Assembly (NCBI GenBank): GCA_015062525.1
Contig: SUUM01000001.1
Location: 1 to 64,000 of the forward strand
Direction of reading: 5' to 3'
Source: Alphaproteobacteria bacterium
GTDB lineage: Bacteria; Pseudomonadota; Alphaproteobacteria; Rs-D84
Length of the DNA stretch: 64,000 nucleotides
A program made the position numbers and the translations under genes. Below, piece by piece: positions 45,201 through 53,137 of this stretch. How positions within the stretch are numbered: position 1 is the first letter of the stretch; each line of letters starts with the position of its first letter. The notes under the pieces were generated by a model. The model had not been told where the DNA came from. It made no database searches and was given only the letters and a program-made list of their open reading frames with translations.

Positions 45201-45904
45201 GAAAGACGAATCGTTTCCAACCCCATATAACCACGTGCCATAGAATTGTAAGCATATGCCATCATCAAATAATTAAAGGGCTTCATAAAATCAAAATCAT
45301 ATTCAAAGGCCCCCGAACTCCACAAATTCACGTCATCACACTCACCGGTTGTGGCATTACAGGCTGGGCCATACGGCAATTTTGCAAATGCCTGACTGGC
45401 ACCCCCACCACTTGAATCATCCCCGCCGGGATTATTATTCGGGCGGTCGCCACCACCACCCGCCGAATCGTTATCGTTGCCCGGGTCAAAGACATCCGTC
45501 AACAAAAACAGCCCCCCTACAACAACGGCGGCACCCGCCGCCGCTAAACTTATGCTTTGGGCAGACGACAGTCCGCTGAACAATCCCCCGCCCCCCTTGG
45601 GCTTGTTTTTATTATTAAAATTCTTAATCTGACGGTCGCAATTCGATGCGTCCGCCCCATACATTTGCAAAATCTGCGCTGCACGCACATCATTATTCAT
45701 CAACGCAGTACAAACGATTGACAACCCCGTTGAATCCACAAAATTCACATTCGCGCCATTATTCACCAACGCCTGAACCTGTTGAATATCCGCAGATTTC
45801 GCCGCCGCCAACAATTGTGCCGCCAACATAAAATCATTTGATGCCCCAGACGCAACAAACGGTGCCATGAACAACGAAAAAAATAAAACCCTGATAAATT
45901 TCAT
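42266..45904 (-). CDS. Autotransporter with ankyrin repeats and degenerate subtilase-like domain
   Basis: 1212 residues. Signal peptide (FIRVLFFSLFMAPFVASG), then one to two ankyrin repeats (ADIQQVQALVNNGANVNFVDSTG), a hydrophobic Gly/Ala segment (SLAAAGAAVVVGGLFLL) and a Gly/Asn/Asp linker. The middle has the layout of S8 peptidase autotransporters, including the end motif VFGYGLINLERATKPG, but the expected GTSMAAPHVAG active-serine segment reads ENSEMAVASMAG, so the nucleophile appears lost. I could not place a convincing Asp or His of the triad. The last ~290 residues form an outer-membrane beta-barrel (FMLKLSHRLGV end). It is probably a surface protein without protease activity. Ribosome site AGAGAGAA. 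Confidence 0.82.
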   Translation of the reverse strand: MKFIRVLFFSLFMAPFVASGASNDFMLAAQLLAAAKSADIQQVQALVNNGANVNFVDSTGLSIVCTALMNNDVRAAQILQMYGADASNCDRQIKNFNNKNKPKGGGGLFSGLSSAQSISLAAAGAAVVVGGLFLLTDVFDPGNDNDSAGGGGDRPNNNPGGDDSSGGGASQAFAKLPYGPACNATTGECDDVNLWSSGAFEYDFDFMKPFNYLMMAYAYNSMARGYMGLETIRLSSDKAPYDLSGLPFPGDPLEGGRPVGVAAITASGVNATGSLADGWLNWADESQVNAAQAKCVLYGSGSVECINAVASLTKQSRKFFNRSNLADLTDLAEREGFDFSGHDTVFGSASEQDTVSAKVIAGWKPGSGDYYGFVPNAQLTVYRTGGGLALDSVVGASSNQSGATDWATGDTFTLNGVEYQITLDGDEFTATDLADEDNSLSGAVNGTTLNFAQNGTNYEALFNGNVNSLKTIDLMNYSAMLNAANLKDSGEPVVGVIANLALNPQNTNLGYLKMADFKAGISGATTDAARRTAYKNYINLYYNLDASNDDTVDTPGMDAESLYAMVGDNQNQIIVNSVGAYEYGVGDGKSIAALDPTFENYAPAIWTDMEHLFASVVAVELSGTGTSNVGSVSDYTGPDTSVGKIQLAKWDAGYNDNGTPDNKDDDFYDTTYSSRKCGDAGLGLNGVDPWCFAAPGENSEMAVASMAGAIASVQSAFGYLDNDEIFALLALTADGAYLGTNPNTGKIWATTPEQAKTELVSYLQGRYNLPGEYSPETDDEYLTAFKEVFGYGLINLERATKPGTSVYYYNGNNIVSSDGNAYWRAATNTVFKPSAVLNLRGATIRAPFFDVLENIDGTVSLPRVWENEFAFGAGDKRGLYMGDVLGEFTTRRENAQRNQIGALGLSMSFSERAYDDNLNGLDNLSLDYAVGNWNFGASYQHYLTDGVSRFSGLANPVLGLMSNAVVSDIAYNSGKWSFGARAFSGAITDEGLLENDPTISAQYMPARLGLMQGGAANVSWTGNRFAFTGTVGSAHESDTILGAQTGGLLNLGNGNTMYLDAVAQYKLSDDIDLTARATFAHTASDASGDFIVGLSDIDSNAFAFGANVGNFEFSVSQPLAITNGALRYAYAEYDVVKMDKNKYELNVVDTHVENLSLCPEKRELRLMGTYRHNFGEFTDGAIGFIYRVNPNHTDEFGNESIFMLKLSHRLGV

Positions 45905-46022
45905 CTATATTCTCTCTTACAAACAAAATCTTATCACAAGACCATTTTATCTGTCCAGACAAAAAAGCATAAAAAAAATCGGTCCGCCACCGCGAACCGA
46001 CCTAATACAACAAAATCAGAAA

Positions 46023-46763
46023 TTATTTAGACCGTGTAATAAACACAGACGTAAATTGAACTTTCTGTACCTGACGTGCACGCGCCAATGAATCCGCCGC
46101 GATTAATGCCGCCGGCGTATTAACAACAACAGTGTTGCCATTACCCACGACAATTGCGCCATTATTCACAGAACCATTGTCCAGTTTAATATCTGTTTTG
46201 CCAGGATTCCCACCGGCGACAATTGCGCCATTATTCTGGGAATTATTCAGGCTGATATTTGTTACACCCGCGCACCCTGGGTTAACAGGAGCCTGTTGAA
46301 CAATAACAATTGTATCTGGCTTTACCATCACCACAGGTGCTGGCTTTACAGGCGCAGGTTTTACCGGTGCTGGTTTCGTTGGCTTGCGCTTGGAATTACG
46401 ACAATCCGTTAATTCTTCGTTAACAATCAGCAAAGAATCATTCAATGTTGCAATTGAATCACGTTGCATAGCGATTGTATCAGACTTTGCTGCATTATCA
46501 GATTGCAAACCATCAATCTGATCATGCATGTCTTGCACTTGAGTACTCAAACTATCTGCATATGCATTCGTCGTAGCCAGTTCAGATTCCTTTTTTTCTT
46601 TTTCTGCACGTTCTGCCATTTTACCACTGCATTGTGTCACGCCAATCGCAATCAGTGCAACCGTTGCGACACCCGCCGCGACATGAATAATCCACCATTT
46701 TTTTGTTTTACCCGTCCCTGTTGCTGGTGTTGGTGTCGGGGTCGGTGTTGGTGTAGTTGCCAT
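46023..46763 (-). CDS. Single-span membrane protein with coiled coil and PKPAPV repeats
   Basis: 246 residues. A Pro/Thr N-terminus (TPTPTPTPTP), one membrane span (IIHVAAGVATVALIAIGVTQC), a helical coiled-coil region (SLSTQVQDMHDQIDGLQSDN), a KPAPVKPAPVKPAPV repeat and two related modules (NISLNNSQNNGAIVAGGN and DIKLDNGSVNNGAIVVGNGN) that look like short beta repeats. AAAAGGAT precedes the ATG. The style resembles envelope proteins of Bacteroidota, but the family is not recognised. Divergent from the 46898 operon. Confidence 0.75.
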   Translation of the reverse strand: MATTPTPTPTPTPATGTGKTKKWWIIHVAAGVATVALIAIGVTQCSGKMAERAEKEKKESELATTNAYADSLSTQVQDMHDQIDGLQSDNAAKSDTIAMQRDSIATLNDSLLIVNEELTDCRNSKRKPTKPAPVKPAPVKPAPVVMVKPDTIVIVQQAPVNPGCAGVTNISLNNSQNNGAIVAGGNPGKTDIKLDNGSVNNGAIVVGNGNTVVVNTPAALIAADSLARARQVQKVQFTSVFITRSK

Positions 46764-46849
46764 TTTTTATCCTTTTTGTTATCTTACACACCCTAATATA
46801 GACAAACGAACACAATTTGTCAATACTAAAATTAAAAATCTTTTTCTCT

Positions 46850-46878
46850 TTGCACCGAATACCCTTTTTTGATATAAT
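46850..46878 (+). promoter_or_regulatory. Promoter of the three-gene cysteine-rich operon
   Basis: TTGCAC (46850-46855), 17-base spacer, TATAAT (46873-46878), 19 bases before the ATG at 46898, with AGAGAG as ribosome site. Confidence 0.65.
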
Positions 46879-46897
46879 TCAGACCAATAGAGAGAAT

Positions 46898-47785
46898 ATG
46901 AAAAACATTAATATAAATTTTGGTTGCAAAATTGCTCTTTGCTCTTTGTTCTTTGCGCTTTGTTATGGCGCGACGGATGCCGCCACAACCTGTTCACGGG
47001 CGAATTTAACACGTTGTTTGGATTCGGTCTGTGCGATTGGTCTGTCATCAAACCCATCTGCCCGGTGCCAGTATTGTGGCACATCCGCGGCGGGCGCGGC
47101 ACCGAAAAATGTGATGAAATCCGTATCCGCGGGCGCGTCCGCTAAATACAATATTTCTGACAAGGATTTGAAAAAGGCCCCAACCGACCCCGGTCAACGC
47201 TATGCTTGGGCAACAACGCAATGTATAAAAAAGGTTGCGGGCTGTACCGCTGACGATGTAACCGACACATACGACAGTCTTATTGAACAATCATGTCGCG
47301 CCGCGGGTGTGTCGACCCAATTAACTAAAACATTAGAAACGGTTGCAAAAACAAAATCAAAAACTGCATGCCAATCTGAAATTACCAACTGTGTAATCGC
47401 GGACAAAAATTGCATGGCCGATTTCCGCAATTGCGCAGAAAATTCCGACTTTGATAAATTCTTTGCGGCATGCGGTGTGGAAAACGCCGGATGCGACGAA
47501 CACATCGCGTCAATCCGTGCGGATTTGATTGCCGAACGCGACAATGCGATTAAGAATGCGGAATCAATCCTGAATCAGATTGTTGCATCATACCAATCGG
47601 CACGCGAAAAAAAGATTTCATCAATAAAATCAGGGTGCTCTGACAATTCCGCGCGTGATAAATGTGTTGCAACGGTCTGCGCGAACAACATGACCAATGG
47701 CTGTGGCGTGGGATACGAATCGGAAAAATCTATGTCAATTCAGTTATGTAAATTCTATGAAATTGCATGCGCAACAATTGACTAA
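46898..47785 (+). CDS. Cysteine-rich secreted protein (operon gene 1)
   Basis: About 295 residues from the Met of MKNININFGC. The signal peptide (KIALCSLFFALCYGATDA) is encoded in part by a 'ttgctctttg' repeat also found between genes. The mature start TTCSRANLTRCLDSVCAIG with RCQYC is a diverged form of the family hallmark. Later cysteine pairs (CQSEITNCVIADKNCMADFRNCAEN and CGVENAGCDEH) repeat at spacings like the larger proteins. No enzyme motif. Followed 17 bases later by the 47803 gene. Confidence 0.8.
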   Translation: MKNININFGCKIALCSLFFALCYGATDAATTCSRANLTRCLDSVCAIGLSSNPSARCQYCGTSAAGAAPKNVMKSVSAGASAKYNISDKDLKKAPTDPGQRYAWATTQCIKKVAGCTADDVTDTYDSLIEQSCRAAGVSTQLTKTLETVAKTKSKTACQSEITNCVIADKNCMADFRNCAENSDFDKFFAACGVENAGCDEHIASIRADLIAERDNAIKNAESILNQIVASYQSAREKKISSIKSGCSDNSARDKCVATVCANNMTNGCGVGYESEKSMSIQLCKFYEIACATID

Positions 47786-47802
47786 GGGACAAGACAATAT
47801 AA

Positions 47803-49095
47803 ATGAAACGACACAACAATATCTTTTCAATAAATAATAAACATTGCTCTTTGCTCTTTGCTCTTTGCGCATTCGTTGCGCTGTGCGCAACCTCACATGC
47901 GGCGGTTGTATCACGCACCCAGCGTCCATCAAACGCGGCCCGCATGCCAACAATAACTGCACAAATTCAAAACACAGGAACAACCACAACAACATCCGTT
48001 GGCACACCAACCGCACCGGCATCTGTTGAACCAGAAATTACAGAAACAACCGAACCAGAAATTATTATCGAAGACAAATCATCCCAGTTCAGCGAATTTA
48101 TGGCGGAAACCACCACATCCACAAACGATAAATCAAACACCGCATTAGCCGAACAAATCCGTGCCCAGCGCGCGGCCCTGGACGCAGCGGACGCGGCATC
48201 TGCGGCAAACAACCAAATGGCGGCGGCACGCGCATCGGGCCAAAACGCATGCGACGCGAATTTGCGGGCATGCATGAAACAAAAATGCGGAAATGATTAT
48301 TCTAAATGCGCGGGCGACACGGACACCATGTGGGGCACCAAAATGGACGCATGTCGGCGCGACTTGCCGTGTACGGGTGCGGAATACGCCATTTTTGCAC
48401 CTGAAATCAAAGCAGACCGCGACATGAACGCGCGCGTTGCATCATATAACGCAATTATTGACTGTGGCAATCAGTATAATAACTGCATAGTCACCGAATG
48501 CGGACAAAAATTTACCAAGTGCCTGGGGAAACGTGCGGGTGATGCCGCCATTTCTAAATGTTCAAAAATCGCAAACAGTTGCAAGGAACGGGACAGTGGC
48601 CTGGCCACGCGCACAATGGGTGTTTTTGGCGATCTGCGCGTTGACGCAGAAAAGCAAGTTGCCGCCGACGAAAAACGATTGTACGAATTGCGTGATTTAA
48701 TGCGCGACACATGCGGTCGCCTGGGGGCAATGTTTGACGAACGCACACTGGATTGTGTTTATACGGTCAATTTCTATGCGGGCGGCGACAATACCCTGTA
48801 TGCATCGAAAAAGGCTTATGCCGGTTCCACATTCAGTTGCGACCCAAACTGGTTCGGTGTTGACATTACCACATTCAAAGAAAATGCGATGCGCCTGACA
48901 CGCGAACAAACATCCGCCACATCTGCATTAATGGGGTCTGGCATTGGTATGGGTGTTGGCGCGGTTACATCCGGTGCAACAGACCGCGCAATCGACCGAC
49001 ACAAGGCAGAAAAGGCGTTAAAACAGGCAGAACAGGAACACAAAGAACTGTACGGCGACAAATCGGACAGCAACAAAGATTCTAACAAGAAATAA
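47803..49095 (+). CDS. Cysteine-rich secreted protein (operon gene 2)
   Basis: 430 residues. Signal peptide (HCSLLFALCAFVALCATSHAA), Thr/Glu-rich linker, then NACDANLRACMKQKCGNDYSKCAGD and CGNQYNNCIVTECGQKFTKCLGK, two related four-cysteine blocks. A later segment AGSTFSCDPNWFGV matches the 30870 protein, followed by a glycine-zipper helix (SALMGSGIGMGVGAVTSGATD) and a highly charged helical tail with Lys/Asp/Ser. It probably sits in the envelope. AAGGGAC lies about 14 bases before the ATG. 22 bases separate it from the 49118 gene. Confidence 0.8.
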   Translation: MKRHNNIFSINNKHCSLLFALCAFVALCATSHAAVVSRTQRPSNAARMPTITAQIQNTGTTTTTSVGTPTAPASVEPEITETTEPEIIIEDKSSQFSEFMAETTTSTNDKSNTALAEQIRAQRAALDAADAASAANNQMAAARASGQNACDANLRACMKQKCGNDYSKCAGDTDTMWGTKMDACRRDLPCTGAEYAIFAPEIKADRDMNARVASYNAIIDCGNQYNNCIVTECGQKFTKCLGKRAGDAAISKCSKIANSCKERDSGLATRTMGVFGDLRVDAEKQVAADEKRLYELRDLMRDTCGRLGAMFDERTLDCVYTVNFYAGGDNTLYASKKAYAGSTFSCDPNWFGVDITTFKENAMRLTREQTSATSALMGSGIGMGVGAVTSGATDRAIDRHKAEKALKQAEQEHKELYGDKSDSNKDSNKK

Positions 49096-49117
49096 TTATA
49101 AAAGCAAACACATCACA

Positions 49118-52100
49118 ATGAAGAAATTATTAAGCATTGTTTTTATCTTTATACCCGTATACATTACATCGGCATCGGGTGCCAATACCAAGAATGTGAC
49201 TGCGAAATTGCTCTTGGGGGTGCCAAAACACGAGGACTCGGGCTATAAATACAAACCCTTGCGTACACTAGACGTATCTATCCAGGACAGCGATTGTACG
49301 TTCGACAATTCCAACCTCCCCTTCCAATATACATACACGGACGCAACACACATATCAATTGGTGCTATTGACCTTAATAAATTGCAGGGCAACATTATAA
49401 AAAAAGAAATATCGCTAATCTGCAAAGAAGAAGCACCCCAACTGAGATTACAGTTTAGCTTTACCTATCAAGGTGGTAATGTTGATACAGAAGATCAAAT
49501 CACAATTCAACAGTTTAGTCTGAACAGTAGAATTGATAAAAATTCGGCACTTTTTAACGGTACGGTACCAACCTCATATCAGGAAAAACAGGAAATAATA
49601 ACCAATGCAGCTAAAAATCTTTGCTCAGGTGGCAGCTATACACAAACCAAGAATTCATTGTGTTGTATAAATGGCTTTTTCGATACCAACGACCTAGAAG
49701 TCAAAGAAGCATATCATAGCTTAAAATATCATGGAATAATACCATCTATTTGCCCCACCGACACCGGAACAATGAACGTTTCTGGAACTGTTGTGGATGA
49801 AAAAACCAACGAACCTTTACCTTATGCTAATATCGCTATTCTAGACAACCCATCAAAAGGGACATCCACCGACGAGAACGGAAATTTTACATTATCAGAC
49901 GTCCCACTAGATACAAAACTGAAAATTTTATTTGTTGACTATAAAACCAAGGAAATCTTTCCAGGTCAAAATATAACAATCAAAATGACTCCTACCTCAA
50001 CAACACTTTCTGAATTAAAGGTTATCGAATGTAGACCCGACACGAAAAATGGCATTAAAGCAAAGGAACGCATTGACGGCGAATGTTATCCATCCGAATG
50101 TGTGAAACCACGTTGGAAATTATCTGGCACGGACAAAGAAGCCAAATGCGTTAAAAAAGAATGTAAATTTGAACACGGCACGGGCGAATGGGTGCAAGAA
50201 GACAACACATGGGAATGCACGTTAAAGGAATGCGACACCGCCAAGGGATGGAAAAAGAACGACACCGGCAACACATGTATTGAAATGTTGAAAGAATGCC
50301 GACCAGCAGACAAAAAAAGATTAGAATCAGCGGGCGCAACAAAAACCGGTATAAAAAAGGGAACCGAAACCTGTATTGCCCAGGAATGTAAATGTGGCTA
50401 TGACCTTTCAAACGACCAATGTGTGGTATGGGCGGCGGACAAACAATGCACCACGGACACAAAACCAAAATTACCCGGGAATGCAAAATCCGCCATTATG
50501 AAATGCGATGGCGAAAAAGCATACTGTGAAATCACCAACTGCAACGACGGGTACAAGGTCAGCGAAGATAAAAAATCATGTATCAGCACACGTGGCGATG
50601 ACTGCGACGCAACTGCGGTGGACCCAAATGCCACCGCCGGCACAAATAAAAAAGTCAGGGGCAAAATGACATGCGTAATTACCGACTGCGCACATGGTTT
50701 TGCACCAAACAAAGATGGCACAAAATGCGTCGCCGGTGAATTGTCCGAATCTGATTCCCTGGCAAAAATCGATGAACTGCGCGACAATGCCACGGCTATG
50801 CGGAACAAAGAACAGTCCACCGCCAACAAATTATTGGGTACGGCGGGCATTGGCGCAACCGGTATCGGTGGCATGCAAATGGCATCCGCCATGGCCGAAG
50901 AAAATGCAGACGCAGATGCCGAACGTGCAATGCGTGCATACCTGGCAACGTTCCATTGTAATTATGGTGCGGGCAAAAATATTGCGGGTGGCGAAACAAA
51001 CGTTGAATTACCGGGTGGGAACGAACTGATTAATTTATATTCAGAATATGTCAACCTGGCCAATGATTTAAAGGCACGCAAAACGGCACTTGATATGCGT
51101 CCCGGGATTGAATCCGAATCAATTCTGGACGCGGCAACATCCGGTTTGTACGATGACGTTGCGATTGGCAAAACAAGTGGCGCATACACATCCCTGGCGC
51201 GCGCGTTGATGGACCCGAACGGGGCGGATGCCGCCGCATGGGCCGCACAAAAGGAAGAAACCGCCGACAAAAAGAAAACAGGTATGATTACCGCGGGCAT
51301 TGGTGCGGGGGGATCATTGGTCGGCAACCTGGCCATCAATTCCGGCAAAGACAAACAGAACAAAGTTGATGAAATCTTGAATAAGTATGACAAAAAGAAA
51401 CAGTTGCTGGATGAACTGGAATCCAATATTGCGGCATTGCCACCACAAACGGCCCCATGTCCAAACGGCACAACGGGCACCGCACACCCCGATTGCACAT
51501 GCAATGACACAAACAAAATCTATAATCCAAACGCTCATGAATGCGAATCATGTGTCGGCGGTCAAATCGTCAAAGATGGCAAATGCGAATGCCCAACCGA
51601 TAAACAATTATGGGACACCCAAACCAGTCAATGTATTGCAAAACCAACCACGTGCACACCAGAATGCACCCCAACCGAAGGCAGTAATCTGATTGTTCAA
51701 AAAAATTGTTCGTGCACATGCATTAACGGTTATACATATAAAGACGGTCAATGCACATGCGAAGGCGACAATAAAGAACCTGGTACGGACGGAACATGCC
51801 ACACAATTGAAACAAAAACAATTACTAAACATATTTCAACCCAAACAACAACAACGGTTGAAAACGCATCGTTGCCGGCCGGTTCGCTGTTCAATGTTGG
51901 ATCATCCGAACTAGTAGACGATGCAAAAACCGCCCTGAACACATTTATCAACGGCTTATCCGAGGCAGGTTATACAAATTGCGAAATCACCGTTAACGGA
52001 TACACCGATCCGCTGGGGGGGACAAAAATAAACCAAAATCTGTCCCAGAATCGTGCAAATGCCGTTAAAACACATATCGAAGGTCTGCAAAACAAGGCAA

Positions 52101-52345
52101 TCAAATACGTCACCGCCACGGGGCTCGGCGAAGAAAAATGTACATGCGGTGCTGGTAAAAGCGAAACCGACACCGACGGTCAAATTAATGGAACTCAAAT
52201 TAATTATAATGACCGTGAATACAGCGAATGTTCCGGCAAAGACAACAATCATTCTTTGAGGGGCAACGCACGCTATGCCCCATGTCGTCGTGTTGAAATT
52301 ACCGCGGATTGCAAACAAATAACAACGGTAACCCAACAACAATAA
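49118..52345 (+). CDS. Cysteine-rich OmpA-domain protein with carboxypeptidase-regulatory-like domain (operon gene 3)
   Basis: 1075 residues. A signal peptide is followed by an N-terminal domain of unknown type, then a CarboxypepD_reg-like beta-sandwich (MNVSGTVVDEKTNEPLPYANI ... STDENGNFTLSDV, about residues 224-310), a region of cysteine-rich repeats of the form C-x4-G-x-KC, two Gly-rich helices (GTAGIGATGIGGMQMASAMA and MITAGIGAGGSLVGNLAI), more short C-x-C modules, and a C-terminal OmpA/peptidoglycan-binding domain (GSLFNVGSSEL ... VNGYTDPLGG ... NLSQNRANAVKTHI, then a cysteine-bearing insertion). The OmpA domain should tether the protein to the cell wall. The regulatory-like domain is typical of Bacteroidota surface receptors. 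Confidence 0.87.
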   Translation: MKKLLSIVFIFIPVYITSASGANTKNVTAKLLLGVPKHEDSGYKYKPLRTLDVSIQDSDCTFDNSNLPFQYTYTDATHISIGAIDLNKLQGNIIKKEISLICKEEAPQLRLQFSFTYQGGNVDTEDQITIQQFSLNSRIDKNSALFNGTVPTSYQEKQEIITNAAKNLCSGGSYTQTKNSLCCINGFFDTNDLEVKEAYHSLKYHGIIPSICPTDTGTMNVSGTVVDEKTNEPLPYANIAILDNPSKGTSTDENGNFTLSDVPLDTKLKILFVDYKTKEIFPGQNITIKMTPTSTTLSELKVIECRPDTKNGIKAKERIDGECYPSECVKPRWKLSGTDKEAKCVKKECKFEHGTGEWVQEDNTWECTLKECDTAKGWKKNDTGNTCIEMLKECRPADKKRLESAGATKTGIKKGTETCIAQECKCGYDLSNDQCVVWAADKQCTTDTKPKLPGNAKSAIMKCDGEKAYCEITNCNDGYKVSEDKKSCISTRGDDCDATAVDPNATAGTNKKVRGKMTCVITDCAHGFAPNKDGTKCVAGELSESDSLAKIDELRDNATAMRNKEQSTANKLLGTAGIGATGIGGMQMASAMAEENADADAERAMRAYLATFHCNYGAGKNIAGGETNVELPGGNELINLYSEYVNLANDLKARKTALDMRPGIESESILDAATSGLYDDVAIGKTSGAYTSLARALMDPNGADAAAWAAQKEETADKKKTGMITAGIGAGGSLVGNLAINSGKDKQNKVDEILNKYDKKKQLLDELESNIAALPPQTAPCPNGTTGTAHPDCTCNDTNKIYNPNAHECESCVGGQIVKDGKCECPTDKQLWDTQTSQCIAKPTTCTPECTPTEGSNLIVQKNCSCTCINGYTYKDGQCTCEGDNKEPGTDGTCHTIETKTITKHISTQTTTTVENASLPAGSLFNVGSSELVDDAKTALNTFINGLSEAGYTNCEITVNGYTDPLGGTKINQNLSQNRANAVKTHIEGLQNKAIKYVTATGLGEEKCTCGAGKSETDTDGQINGTQINYNDREYSECSGKDNNHSLRGNARYAPCRRVEITADCKQITTVTQQQ

Positions 52346-52346
52346 C

Positions 52347-52373
52347 CCACCGCCCCCGTGGCGGTGTTTTTTT
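52347..52373 (+). terminator. Terminator of the cysteine-rich operon
   Basis: CCACCGCC-CCCGT-GGCGGTG followed by seven T. The DUF559 element begins directly at the end of the T run. Confidence 0.85.
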
Positions 52374-53050
52374 AGATAAATAAAAGTTTAGTTAAGATAT
52401 TAATTTTTAGAAATCAAGCACCATTACCTGCCCCCGTCGGGCCCCGAAAAATTCAGATGAATTTTTTGGGTGACTTTGTGGGGCGGGACAGTTTTACTTG
52501 ACCCGCCTTGCGGGGCTTTAGTAAAACTTGGGTGGGGGCTAATATGACAAAACATTCAACACAAATTATTCGCGCAAAACAATTACGCAAAAATATGTCA
52601 GACGCAGAAAGCAAATTCTGGTATCGAATTAATCGCAATCAACTAGGTGTAAAATTTCGCCGTCAACAACCAATCGGCCCTTATATTGTTGATTTTGTCT
52701 GTCATTCTCTAAGACTTGCAATCGAACTTGATGGTGACCAACACTCGCAAAACATCGCATACGATAACACCAGAACAGAATACATAGAATCCCAGGGCTA
52801 TAAACTAATCCGTATTCCTAATACATATTTGACCCGCACAGGAATAGATGAAGTTGTTCATACTTTGCACAGGTGCATACAAGACAATCTGGATGTGCAT
52901 AATTATTTTGTGTCTCGATATAACTAACACCCCCCACCCCGGAATTCCAACGCCAATAAATTGTCGGGAATTCCGCCCGCCCCACACACGGGGGCAGGTA
53001 ATGGTGCTTAATTTCTAAAAATTAATATCTCTGTTAAACTTTTATTTATC
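52373..53050. mobile_element. DUF559-nuclease mobile element, full copy 2
   Basis: Left end TAGATAAATAAAAGTTTAGT, then a ~115-base repeat arm containing AAAAATTC-AGAT-GAATTTTT, a second hairpin (AGTTTTAC...GTAAAACT around CCCGC/GCGGG) just upstream of the nuclease gene, the intact gene, and an inverted right arm ending 'taaacttttatttatc'. The right arm lacks about 40 bases present in copy 1. No transposase is encoded. No obvious target duplication. Confidence 0.8.
52544..52927 (+). CDS. DUF559 (Vsr-like, PD-(D/E)XK fold) endonuclease
   Basis: 127 residues from the Met of MTKHSTQII, which has GGTGGGGG upstream; the longer ORF start lies within the leader hairpin. The protein fits the DUF559 pattern: LRKNMSDAESKFWYRI, VKFRRQQPIGPYIVDFVC, LAIELDGDQH and YDNTRTEYIESQGYKLIRI. 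The Asp in VDF and the E-x-D of IELDG are likely metal ligands. DUF559 proteins are related to Vsr nucleases. Here the gene is the only cargo of an inverted-repeat element, so it may nick or cut DNA to help the element move. That role is inferred. Confidence 0.88.
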   Translation: MTKHSTQIIRAKQLRKNMSDAESKFWYRINRNQLGVKFRRQQPIGPYIVDFVCHSLRLAIELDGDQHSQNIAYDNTRTEYIESQGYKLIRIPNTYLTRTGIDEVVHTLHRCIQDNLDVHNYFVSRYN

Positions 53051-53100
53051 GCGGTAATCATGGATTCCGCCACTAACCACTTGCACTTACACTAACCACT

Positions 53101-53128
53101 AAAAAATCCCCGCAGACGCGGGGATTTT
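53101..53128 (-). terminator. Terminator of the nrd operon
   Basis: AAAAAATCCCCGC-AGAC-GCGGGGATTTT directly beyond nrdG, preceded by the 'actaaccacta' repeat. Confidence 0.8.
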
Positions 53129-53137
53129 GTTTTAATG

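Noticed and set aside
50398-51516. Minus-strand ORFs of 164 and 184 codons
   Set aside because: Shadows of the 1075-residue OmpA-domain gene; no ribosome site, and Ser/Pro/Ala-biased composition.
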